Source: a bacterium HR39 (GTDB lineage: Bacteria; Pseudomonadota; Alphaproteobacteria; Geminicoccales; Geminicoccaceae). From it: a stretch of 5,294 bases of DNA. Position numbers and translations under genes: made by a program. A model generated the notes under the pieces. The model was given only the letters and a program-made list of their open reading frames with translations. It was not told the origin of the DNA and did not search any database. This document shows positions 1 through 5,294 of the stretch, one piece after another. How positions within the stretch are numbered: position 1 is the stretch's first letter; each line of letters opens with the position of its first letter. The stretch spans positions 1-5,294 of the forward strand of contig BEIP01000128.1 in assembly GCA_002898955.1 (NCBI GenBank), in the 5' to 3' direction.

Positions 1-2302
1 GGCGCACCTGCGCGCAGGCGTTCTCCAGCACCCAGGCCCCGATGGGCACGATCAGCCCGGTCTCCTCGGCGAGGGGCACGAACTCGGCCGGCGGCACCAT
101 GCCGTGCTCGGGATGGAACCAGCGCAGGAGCGCCTCCACCCCCACCACCTCGCCGCTCGCGAGGTCCACCTGGGGCTGGTAGTAGACCACGAACTCGGCC
201 TGCTCGAGGGCCCGCCGCAGGCGGCTTTCCAGCATCAGCCGCTCGAAGGCGGCCGCGTTCATGTCGGTGGTGTAGAAGCAAAACTGGCCGCGCCCCTGTT
301 CTTTGGCCCGCGCCAGCGCCGTGTCGGCGTTCTCCACGAGGCTCTCCGGATCGGCGCCGTCGTGCGGCCACAGGGCGATGCCGATGCAGGCGGTGATGGA
401 CAGCTCCTCGCCGTCCACCCGGAAGGGCGGGCGCAGGGCGTCGAGCACCTTCTGGGCGACGCGGGCGGCGGCCTCGGCGCCGGCGATCCCGTGCAGCACC
501 AGCAGGAACTCGTCGCCGCCCGGCCGCGCCACCGTGTCGGAACGCCGCAGGGTCGCGCGCAGCCGCTCGGCGACCGCCCGCAGCAGCGCGTCGCCGGTGC
601 GCAGGCCGAGGGAGTCGTTGACCAGCTTGAAGCGGTCGAGATCGACCAGCATCACCGCCAGCATCTGACGGTTGCGCCGCGCCCGCTCGATGGCCTCGCC
701 GAGGCGGTCGAGCGCCAGCAGGCGGTTGGGCAGACCGGTGAGCGGGTCGTAGTAGGCGAGCGCCCGGATGGCCTCCTCGGTCTGGCGGCGGACGGTGACG
801 TCGCGCACGGTGACGGCGAAGCCACCCGGAGGCCCGTCGATGCGGGCGACGCACAGCTCAAGCGCCACCAGCTCGCCGTCGCGGCGCCGCCCGGCCACCT
901 CGGCGTAGCCGAGCGGAGCGTGGGCGAGCTGCCGGCGCAGCTCCTCGAAGTCGAAGGGATGCTCGCCGGCCGGCTCCAGCAGGTCGGACAGCGGCCGCCC
1001 CACCATCTCCTCGAGGGAGCGGGCGAAGATCACCTCGGCCGCCTCGTTGCACCAGCGCACGAGGCCGGCGTCGTCCACCGCCACCACCCCGTCCGCCACC
1101 GCCCCGAGCACGGCCAGCAGCCACGGCTCGCCGCCGCGGGGACGCAGCGCCTCCACCGGCACCGGCTCGGGGAGGAAGCGCGCCGGCGCCTCGGCGAGAC
1201 CGGACACCGCCGCCGCCGGACGCACCAGCAGCAGCACGTGGCGGGGATCCACCGGCGCCGCCACCACCTCGTAGGTCCCCTCGGCCTCGGGGACCGGCAG
1301 CGGCCCCTCCTCGCGCACCGCCTCGTCGCCGGCGAGCGCCCGGTCCACGAGATCGAGCCAGCGCTCGGCGAGATCGGCGGGCAGCGCCGCGGCGAGGTCC
1401 GCGCCCACGCCGGCGCGCAGCCGGTCGGCCAGCGGCGTCGCGGGTTCCGCCGCGGCCCACAGCAGCCGTCCGTCCTCGCGCACCAGCAGCACCTGGGCGT
1501 GGAGCAGCCGCGCCACCAGCCGCGCGCAGCGGCAGGCCGCCTTCGGATCCGCCGCCTCCTTCGCCGCGACGGGCTCCAGCAGGCCGACCGCCCCCTCCAC
1601 CAGCTCGCCCTGCCGGACCAGCGGCACGGCGCGGTCGCGGACCGCGTGCAGCGTGCCGTCCGGTGCCACCAGGGTGAGCTCGGTCTCGACCGGTTCGCCG
1701 CGCACGAGCCGCTGCAGGCGGGCGAGCAGCCGCCCGCGGCCCTCCGGCGGCACGAGCTCGAAGGGCGGGAGATCGGAGGGGGCGTCGATGCCGAGGCGGG
1801 CCGGCCAGTCGGGACTCCACCACACGGGCCGCAGGCGCCCTTCGGGGTCGAAGGCGAGGAGATAGGGGACGGCCGGGAGCAGCCGCTCCAGGGCGCGCAG
1901 CTGCGGCTCGGCCGCGAGGGCGCGGGGCAGCACCGGGCGCTCGCCCTCCACCGGTGCGAGCCACAGCACGCACAGCCCGCGCCGCACCGGCAGCGGTTCG
2001 GCCCGCGCCCGCACGAGCCAGCCGGAGCCGTCGCGGGTGGCGAGCCGCAGCGTGCCCTCGAAGCTCTCGCCGCGGCGGCAGGTCTGGCGCAGGGCGGCGT
2101 AGGAGGCGTCGCGCGCGCCGCCCGCCCGCAGCATGCGCAGGCTGCGCCCCGCGAGATCCTGGAGTTCCCATCCCAGCCGGGCGCGGGCGGCGGCGTTGAC
2201 GTGGAGGATGGAGAGCGCCCCGGCCTCGCGCACGCACAGGAGGATCGCCGGTACCTCGCAGCTGTCGAGTACGGCCGCGACCGTCGGATCCTCCAGAGCC
2301 AT
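1..2302 (-). CDS. PAS-GGDEF-EAL cyclic-di-GMP signalling protein (C-terminus beyond window)
   Basis: A cytoplasmic sensor enzyme expected to make c-di-GMP (GGDEF) and/or break it down (EAL). The minus-strand frame is open to position 1, giving 767 residues with most of the EAL domain missing. PAS-like modules lie at about residues 8-115, 134-245, 250-365 (degenerate) and 385-500 (typical, with NEAAE near 419). The GGDEF domain spans about 512-675: [10 protein letters not shown] linker, metal-site stretch VDLDRFK (D554), signature GGDEF at 595-599, and an RxxD inhibitory site (RRSD, 586-589) five residues before it. The EAL domain starts near 688 with YQPQV and EALLRW (E723). No membrane helix or signal peptide is seen. 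The start is the ATG at 2302, with a weak GGAAG five bases upstream; an in-frame ATG at 2323 would add seven residues but has no Shine-Dalgarno. The family and domain order are secure. Which activity dominates cannot be told, because the later EAL catalytic residues are outside the window. Confidence 0.95.
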   Translation of the reverse strand, partial: MALEDPTVAAVLDSCEVPAILLCVREAGALSILHVNAAARARLGWELQDLAGRSLRMLRAGGARDASYAALRQTCRRGESFEGTLRLATRDGSGWLVRARAEPLPVRRGLCVLWLAPVEGERPVLPRALAAEPQLRALERLLPAVPYLLAFDPEGRLRPVWWSPDWPARLGIDAPSDLPPFELVPPEGRGRLLARLQRLVRGEPVETELTLVAPDGTLHAVRDRAVPLVRQGELVEGAVGLLEPVAAKEAADPKAACRCARLVARLLHAQVLLVREDGRLLWAAAEPATPLADRLRAGVGADLAAALPADLAERWLDLVDRALAGDEAVREEGPLPVPEAEGTYEVVAAPVDPRHVLLLVRPAAAVSGLAEAPARFLPEPVPVEALRPRGGEPWLLAVLGAVADGVVAVDDAGLVRWCNEAAEVIFARSLEEMVGRPLSDLLEPAGEHPFDFEELRRQLAHAPLGYAEVAGRRRDGELVALELCVARIDGPPGGFAVTVRDVTVRRQTEEAIRALAYYDPLTGLPNRLLALDRLGEAIERARRNRQMLAVMLVDLDRFKLVNDSLGLRTGDALLRAVAERLRATLRRSDTVARPGGDEFLLVLHGIAGAEAAARVAQKVLDALRPPFRVDGEELSITACIGIALWPHDGADPESLVENADTALARAKEQGRGQFCFYTTDMNAAAFERLMLESRLRRALEQAEFVVYYQPQVDLASGEVVGVEALLRWFHPEHGMVPPAEFVPLAEETGLIVPIGAWVLENACAQVR

Positions 2303-2474
2303 CGCCGCTTCCGTCCGAGACATTCCGTGGCCGGACCGGTCGGCGCGCTGCGGGAGGACGATCGCGGACCAACCGGCCGTTGTACGCGCATCCGGCTCCT
2401 TCTGCCTACACGAGCACGCCGAAAACGCCAGACACGCTCCCGGTCCCGATCAACTTCACCGCGAAATCTCCGCA

Positions 2475-2487
2475 CACGCGATGCGTG
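2475..2487. repeat. Small palindrome in divergent promoter region
   Basis: CACGC and GCGTG form an inverted repeat around a 3-base GAT centre. This is the size of a typical dimeric repressor half-site pair, and it sits between the two divergent genes, so it could be an operator. In DNA this GC-rich a 5-bp palindrome can occur by chance, so the regulatory role is only inferred. Confidence 0.3.
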
Positions 2488-2496
2488 CGTGCCACG

Positions 2497-2572
2497 CGAG
2501 TCCGCGGGTATGGCGGACCACTGCCGCGCGAGTCCGTGCCCGAGCCGGCGCGGTCGGGCCGGACCGGACTCG
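2497..2572. repeat. Three copies of CGAGTCCG (two direct, one inverted)
   Basis: The octamer CGAGTCCG occurs at 2497-2504 and 2529-2536, where the copies share the longer match CGCGAGTCCG and begin 32 bases apart (about three helical turns). An inverted copy, CGGACTCG, lies at 2565-2572. All three precede the 168-aa gene. They could be binding sites for a regulator, or simply arms of alternative hairpins, since the second and third copies can pair with each other. Confidence 0.4.
2532..2564 (+). other. Strong hairpin upstream of the plus-strand operon
   Basis: GTCCG, a bulged T at 2537, and GCCCGA pair with TCGGGC and CGGAC at 2554-2564, giving 11 base pairs with one bulge around a 10-base loop (2544-2553). 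There is no T-run on either side, so it is not a typical Rho-independent terminator. It ends about 55 bases before the ATG at 2620, so it could be a 5' leader structure if transcription starts upstream, or an extended operator. Its 3' arm is followed directly by a second CGGAC, allowing an alternative pairing with the CGAGTCCG copy at 2529-2536. Confidence 0.4.
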
Positions 2573-2609
2573 AAGCCCGCGGCCGCCGACCCTAAGTGAG
2601 GTCCGGTAC

Positions 2610-2614
2610 GGAGG
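2610..2614 (+). promoter_or_regulatory. Shine-Dalgarno GGAGG fixing the ATG start at 2620
   Basis: GGAGG is followed by five bases and then ATG at 2620. This favours the ATG over the in-frame upstream GTG at 2596, which lacks such a site and would add only eight residues. Confidence 0.7.
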
Positions 2615-2619
2615 CACCG

Positions 2620-3126
2620 ATGGCGGAACCCGACCACGTGCTGCTGCACGAGGCCGACCTGATGACGGCGCTCCTCGAGGCGGCTTCGCCCGACGTGGAG
2701 CTGCTGCCCGCGGCCGAGGCGCGGCTGCGCCACTGGCTGGAGGAAGCGGGCGAGGATCCGGCGCGGGTCGACCGGGAGGACGTGCGCGGGCGGCTGCGTG
2801 CGGCGCTGGTCGAGCTGCTGGCAGCGCGGGCGCTGGAGCCCGTCACGGCGAGCCGCTACCGGATCACCGCCCGCGGGCGGGAGCTGCTGCGCCGTCGCGG
2901 CGAGGGCATCGACGAGAGCCTGCTCGCCCGCTTTCCCGAATACCGCCGCTGGGCGGAAAGCCGCCGCGTCGACGGGGAATCGGACCCGCGCCACGACGCC
3001 TTCCTCGCCGGCATGCAGGCCTTCGCCGAAGGGCTCGGCCCCGAGGACAACCCCTATCCCCCGGACACGGCGGACTTCCTCGCCTGGGAGGCGGGCTGGT
3101 CGGTGGCGCGCGATTCGCTGCGCTGA
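2620..3126 (+). CDS. Winged-helix (Mrr N-terminal-like) protein with Rmf-like C-terminal motif
   Basis: A 168-aa soluble protein of unknown function with two recognisable parts. Residues about 54-112 resemble the winged-helix segment found at the N-terminus of Mrr-type restriction proteins: a helical stretch, then YRITARGRELL (about 80-90) and ESLLARFPEYRRW (about 99-111), matching that family's 'wing, then I-x-LL-x-RFPEYR' pattern. Residues about 125-168 resemble ribosome modulation factor: spaced glycines (GMQAFAEGLG), then NPYPP (N144, Y146), then AWEAGWSVA (W156, G159, W160). There is no nuclease domain, signal peptide or membrane helix. The first 50 residues are acidic and helical, with no match I know. 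It leads a probable operon, with the next gene 12 bases downstream. A DNA- or ribosome-linked regulatory role is possible but inferred from these similarities only, which were judged by eye. Confidence 0.85.
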   Translation: MAEPDHVLLHEADLMTALLEAASPDVELLPAAEARLRHWLEEAGEDPARVDREDVRGRLRAALVELLAARALEPVTASRYRITARGRELLRRRGEGIDESLLARFPEYRRWAESRRVDGESDPRHDAFLAGMQAFAEGLGPEDNPYPPDTADFLAWEAGWSVARDSLR

Positions 3127-3138
3127 GGAGGACGGGCC

Positions 3139-3360
3139 ATGGAGGGCATGTCGAAGTTCCTGATCCTGCTCGGCGTGATCCTGATCGTGCTCGGCGTGCT
3201 GTGGTCCGTGCTGGGCAAGCTCGGGCTCGGGCGGCTTCCCGGCGACATCGTCGTCGAGCGCGACGGGGTGCACGTCTACATTCCGCTCGCCACCTCGATC
3301 CTGCTGTCGGTGGTGCTGAGCCTCGTGCTGACCTTCATCTTCTGGCTCCTCAACCGCTGA
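3139..3360 (+). CDS. DUF2905 family small membrane protein
   Basis: A 73-aa inner-membrane protein of unknown function. Hydrophobic helices at about residues 7-28 and 54-71 flank a short loop containing the family hallmark GRLPGDI (residues 31-37), followed by a VERDGVHVYIPLATS stretch. Both the two-helix plan and the LPGDI loop are typical of DUF2905 (PF11146), and the length is normal for it. The ATG at 3139 has a good GAGGAGGA site six bases upstream; the ATG at 3148 is too close to its own GGAGGG to be the main start. It begins 12 bases after the previous stop, so the two genes are probably co-transcribed. No biochemical role is known for the family, so the contribution to this gene group cannot be stated. 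Confidence 0.9.
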   Translation: MEGMSKFLILLGVILIVLGVLWSVLGKLGLGRLPGDIVVERDGVHVYIPLATSILLSVVLSLVLTFIFWLLNR

Positions 3361-3366
3361 AAACCC

Positions 3367-3374
3367 GAGGGGAG
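3367..3374 (+). promoter_or_regulatory. Shine-Dalgarno GAGGGGAG for the GTG-start small gene
   Basis: A purine-rich GAGGGGAG, seven bases before GTG at 3382 and just after the DUF2905 stop. It is the main support for the short gene that follows. Confidence 0.6.
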
Positions 3375-3381
3375 ACGACCC

Positions 3382-3555
3382 GTGAGCGGCACGACGGGCA
3401 AGGGGAAGGGCGGCGGCAGGAAGCCGTTGGAGCCGCCCAGGGCGAAGAAGGCCGACCGGGCCAAGGTGAACCCGGCGCTCGCGCTGCAGCGGCGGCGCGA
3501 GCTCGCGCAGCACTACCGGGCGCGCTATCGCGTGGGACACGGCCGCGGGCGCTGA
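3382..3555 (+). CDS. Small basic hypothetical protein (57 aa)
   Basis: A short gene starting GTG and ending TGA, of no family I recognise. The 57 residues include 17 Lys/Arg against 3 Asp/Glu. The first third is a flexible Gly/Lys stretch (KGKGGGRK), followed by PRAKKADRAKVNPALALQ and an arginine-rich end (RRRE, RARYR). This composition suits a nucleic-acid- or ribosome-binding protein, but that is inference. Support for its being real: a good Shine-Dalgarno, placement 21 bases after the DUF2905 stop and 29 before the hydrolase start, matching operon spacing, and no better use of this DNA in another frame. A non-coding linker is the alternative. Confidence 0.6.
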   Translation: MSGTTGKGKGGGRKPLEPPRAKKADRAKVNPALALQRRRELAQHYRARYRVGHGRGR

Positions 3556-3572
3556 AGCCGCGCGGCCCCGTC

Positions 3573-3582
3573 GGGAGAGGGG
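3573..3582 (+). promoter_or_regulatory. Shine-Dalgarno deciding the TTG start of the hydrolase
   Basis: GGGAGAGGGG lies just ahead of TTG at 3585. No in-frame ATG lies nearby before the conserved N-terminal WRRELHRHPEPGF segment, so the TTG is the best start. The frame stays open far upstream, but that part is antisense or out of phase to other genes and does not resemble the family. Confidence 0.6.
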
Positions 3583-3584
3583 CG

Positions 3585-4757
3585 TTGGACACGGTCTCGT
3601 CGTTCCGTGCGGAACTGGAGGAGCTGGCCGCGTGGCGGCGCGAGCTGCACCGCCATCCCGAGCCCGGCTTCGGGGAACATCGCACCGCCGCCTTCGTAGC
3701 CGACAAGCTGCGCGCCTTCGGCGTCGACGAGGTGCACACCGGCATCGCCATCACCGGCGTGGTGGGGGTGTTGCGCGGGCGGGCCGAGGGGCCGGCCATC
3801 GCGCTTCGCGCCGACATGGACGCGCTGCCGATTTCCGAGGAGACCAACCTGCCCTGGTCGTCGCGGGTGCCGGGCTGGATGCACGCCTGCGGCCACGACG
3901 GCCACACGGTGATGCTGCTCGCCGCCGCGCGTCGCCTCGCGCGGAGCCGCGACTTCGCCGGCACCGTCTGCTTCGTCTTCCAGCCGGCCGAGGAGATGCT
4001 GGGCGGCGGACGGCGCATGGTGGAGGAGGGGCTGTTCGAACGCCTTCCGGTGCGGGAGGTCTACGGCCTGCACAACTGGCCGTGGCTGCCGCTCGGCACC
4101 TTCGCCGTGCACGACGGCCCGGTGATGGCGGCAGCCGACCGGCTCGACGTCACGCTGACCGGACGCGGCTGCCATGCCGCCATGCCCCATCTCGGCCGCG
4201 ATCCCGTGACCGGCGCCGCCCAGATCGTCTCCGCCCTGCAGCTCCTCGTCTCGCGCGAGACGGATCCGGTGGACGCGGCGGTGATCTCGATCACCGCGAT
4301 CGCGGCGGGCGAGGCCTACAACGTGGTGCCGGAGCGGGCGGCGCTGAAGGGCACGGTGCGCACCCTGCGCGAAGAGACCCGCGAACGCCTGCTCGCCCGC
4401 ATCCCCGGCGTGGTGCGGGGCATCGCCGCCGCCCTCGGGCTGGAAGCCGAGGTGGAGATCACCCGCGGCTATCCCGCCACCGTCAACACGAAGGACGAAG
4501 CGGACGAGGCGGCGCGGGCGGCCGCGGCGGTCGTGGGCGGGGAAGCGGTGCGGCGCGACCTGCCGCCGTCGATGGGGGCGGAGGACTTCGCCTTCATGCT
4601 GCGCGAGCGTCCCGGGGCCTATGTCTGGCTCGGCACCGGCGGGGCGGAGAAGGGACGCATCCTCCACAGCCCCCACTACGACTTCGAGGACGAGGCCATA
4701 CCCTACGGCGCCGCCTATTGGGTGGAGCTGGTGCGCCGCCGCCTGCCGGCGGAGTGA
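3585..4757 (+). CDS. M20D family amidohydrolase (hippurate / N-acyl-amino-acid hydrolase type)
   Basis: A 390-aa cytoplasmic metal-dependent amidohydrolase of the M20D group, which cleaves N-acyl amino acids such as hippurate or indole-acetyl-amino acids. The length is normal and the motifs are complete: WRRELHRHPEPGF near the N-terminus, RADMDALPISEE, HACGHDGH (C102, H104), QPAEE (E136, E137), LHNWP (H163), the dimerisation-domain HAAMPH, and LHSPHYDFEDE (H361). The family's metal ligands (Cys, His, Glu, His, His) and the catalytic Glu are all accounted for. No signal peptide is seen. The TTG start follows a strong purine-rich site. It is the last gene of the likely four-gene operon, 29 bases after the small basic gene, and the neighbours do not reveal its substrate. 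Family is secure; the exact acyl and amino-acid preference is not. Confidence 0.95.
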   Translation: MDTVSSFRAELEELAAWRRELHRHPEPGFGEHRTAAFVADKLRAFGVDEVHTGIAITGVVGVLRGRAEGPAIALRADMDALPISEETNLPWSSRVPGWMHACGHDGHTVMLLAAARRLARSRDFAGTVCFVFQPAEEMLGGGRRMVEEGLFERLPVREVYGLHNWPWLPLGTFAVHDGPVMAAADRLDVTLTGRGCHAAMPHLGRDPVTGAAQIVSALQLLVSRETDPVDAAVISITAIAAGEAYNVVPERAALKGTVRTLREETRERLLARIPGVVRGIAAALGLEAEVEITRGYPATVNTKDEADEAARAAAAVVGGEAVRRDLPPSMGAEDFAFMLRERPGAYVWLGTGGAEKGRILHSPHYDFEDEAIPYGAAYWVELVRRRLPAE

Positions 4758-4765
4758 AGCGCACC

Positions 4766-4783
4766 GGCGGATGCCTTTCCGCC
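4766..4783 (+). terminator. Possible hairpin after the hydrolase gene
   Basis: GGCGGA and TCCGCC pair around a 6-base loop (TGCCTT), eight bases after the hydrolase stop. There is no T-run after it, so it is at best a weak or Rho-assisted terminator, or an mRNA 3'-end stabilising structure. Short perfect stems are common in DNA this GC-rich. Confidence 0.25.
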
Positions 4784-4834
4784 CCGGCGGCGGCCGTCGT
4801 GCGGCCCACTGCGCATCGGAAGGCGTGTCGGAGC

Positions 4835-4862
4835 TTGTACCATCCGGCCCCTGCGTTAAGAT
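4835..4862 (+). promoter_or_regulatory. Possible sigma70-type promoter for the downstream gene
   Basis: TTGTAC (4835-4840) and TAAGAT (4857-4862) have a 16-bp spacer. They are partial matches to TTGACA (3 of 6) and TATAAT (4 of 6), and stand out as AT-containing elements in very GC-rich surroundings. Initiation would fall near 4869, giving a leader of about 25 bases before the ATG at 4895. This suggests the downstream gene has its own promoter. Confidence 0.4.
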
Positions 4863-4894
4863 CCCGTGAACGGAACGGCAGGGCGGGGGCCGCC

Positions 4895-5294
4895 ATGAGC
4901 GGAGAGCTGGAGGAGCGCTATCCGGGAGAGGCCCGCGGCCTCGCCCTCTTCCTCGCGCGCATCGCGCCGCTGGTGCGCCGCGAGCTCGGCGGGTCCTCCA
5001 TGCTGGCACGGGCCGTCGAACGGGCGCTCGCCACCCGCAGCCTCGGCCACCTGCGGCAGGCGCGCCGGCTGTTCAACCGCCTGCCGGGCGAGATCCGCCG
5101 CAGGCTGGTGGGCGAGGCGCTGGCCCGGGACACCGCGCAGCGCACGCCGCGCGGCTGCGTGGCCTTCGTCATGAGCGAGGAGCGCGCCGGCGCCGAAGTC
5201 CTCTTCCGCGACGGCCAGCCCGAAGCCGATCTGCTGCTGCTGGTGCGCCCCGGCGTGCTCCCCTCGGCCGCCGCGAGGCGCCTGCGCGAGCTGG
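4895..5294 (+). CDS. Hypothetical protein (C-terminus beyond window)
   Basis: The frame is open from ATG 4895 to the right edge, giving 133 full codons with no stop. I do not recognise the family. The first 100 or so residues are rich in Arg, Leu and Ala and look helical (ALFLARIAPLVRREL, then LRQARRLFNRLP), followed by a more mixed segment (TPRGCVAFVMSEE, VLFRDGQPEADLLLLVRPG) that could begin an alpha/beta region. No signal peptide or long membrane helix is seen. The start was chosen because it is the first ATG after the candidate promoter, preceded by a weak GGGCGGGGG ribosome site; upstream in-frame codons hold no better start. Third-position GC bias supports real coding. Confidence 0.75.
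   Translation, partial: MSGELEERYPGEARGLALFLARIAPLVRRELGGSSMLARAVERALATRSLGHLRQARRLFNRLPGEIRRRLVGEALARDTAQRTPRGCVAFVMSEERAGAEVLFRDGQPEADLLLLVRPGVLPSAAARRLREL

Larger units (their letters stand above)
2303..2619. other. Divergent intergenic region
   Basis: About 317 bases separate the divergently transcribed c-di-GMP enzyme and the plus-strand operon, so promoters for both should lie here. I found no convincing sigma70 or sigma54 promoter. A weak minus-strand -10-like TACAAC (plus 2381-2386 region) lacks a good -35 partner. The part around 2400-2490 is visibly less GC-rich than the flanking genes, as expected for a promoter region. The right half contains the hairpin, repeats and small palindrome listed separately. 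Short open frames here start at unlikely codons without ribosome sites and are not called as genes. Confidence 0.6.

Noticed and set aside
858..2372. Minus-strand 504-codon open frame in another phase of the c-di-GMP gene
   Set aside because: It consists mainly of Gly/Ala/Arg runs and lies over the PAS-coding region in the wrong phase.
2380..2595. Short plus-strand open frame in the divergent intergenic region
   Set aside because: Begins with TTG without a ribosome site, has no recognisable features, and overlaps the hairpin and repeats.
104..2599. Plus-strand 831-codon open frame opposite the c-di-GMP enzyme
   Set aside because: It is antisense to a gene with unmistakable PAS, GGDEF and EAL motifs. 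Its translation is His/Gln/Gly/Arg-rich and low-complexity, as expected from the shadow of a GC-rich gene.
1030..3540. Minus-strand 836-codon open frame
   Set aside because: It crosses the divergent intergenic region and lies out of phase under the c-di-GMP gene and antisense to the plus-strand operon. The translation is an Arg/Ser/Ala/Cys-rich shadow with no family features.
2133..3584. Upstream extension of the hydrolase reading frame
   Set aside because: The frame is open by GC bias only. It overlaps several better-supported genes, and the family's N-terminus begins at about the TTG at 3585.
3525..5009. Minus-strand 494-codon open frame opposite the M20D hydrolase
   Set aside because: Antisense to a gene with a complete set of M20D metal-binding motifs; composition is His/Gly/Arg-rich shadow.

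Overview
This window looks like chromosome of a very GC-rich (roughly 70% or more by eye) bacterium, most likely a proteobacterium. The support is a multi-PAS GGDEF-EAL enzyme, an Rmf-like C-terminal motif of a kind best known from Gammaproteobacteria, and coding in which almost every third codon position is G or C. No genus can be fixed from the sequence. No rRNA, tRNA, CRISPR array, insertion sequence or phage gene was seen.

Layout. (1) Positions 1 to about 2302 (minus strand) hold the first 767 residues of a large cytoplasmic c-di-GMP enzyme: four PAS or PAS-like modules, a complete GGDEF domain with an intact inhibitory site, and the start of an EAL domain that runs off the window's left edge. 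The GC-rich DNA under it creates very long false open frames on other strands and phases. (2) Positions 2303 to 2619 are a divergent intergenic region with a strong hairpin and short direct and inverted repeats. (3) Positions 2620 to 4757 (plus strand) carry four closely spaced genes that look like one operon: a 168-aa protein joining a winged-helix segment resembling Mrr N-terminal domains to an Rmf-like tail; a 73-aa two-helix DUF2905 membrane protein; a 57-aa, very basic protein with a GTG start; and a 390-aa M20D amidohydrolase (hippurate or N-acyl-amino-acid hydrolase type) with a probable TTG start. (4) Positions 4758 to 4894 are intergenic, with a possible hairpin after the hydrolase and a possible sigma70-type promoter. 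(5) From 4895 to the right edge runs the first part of an unrecognised plus-strand gene.

How they work together. The c-di-GMP enzyme probably turns PAS-sensed signals into c-di-GMP synthesis or breakdown. The four-gene plus-strand group has no obvious shared pathway. The winged-helix/Rmf-like protein at its head is the most unusual item and could be a DNA- or ribosome-associated regulator, but that is inference. No complete novel system can be claimed from this window.
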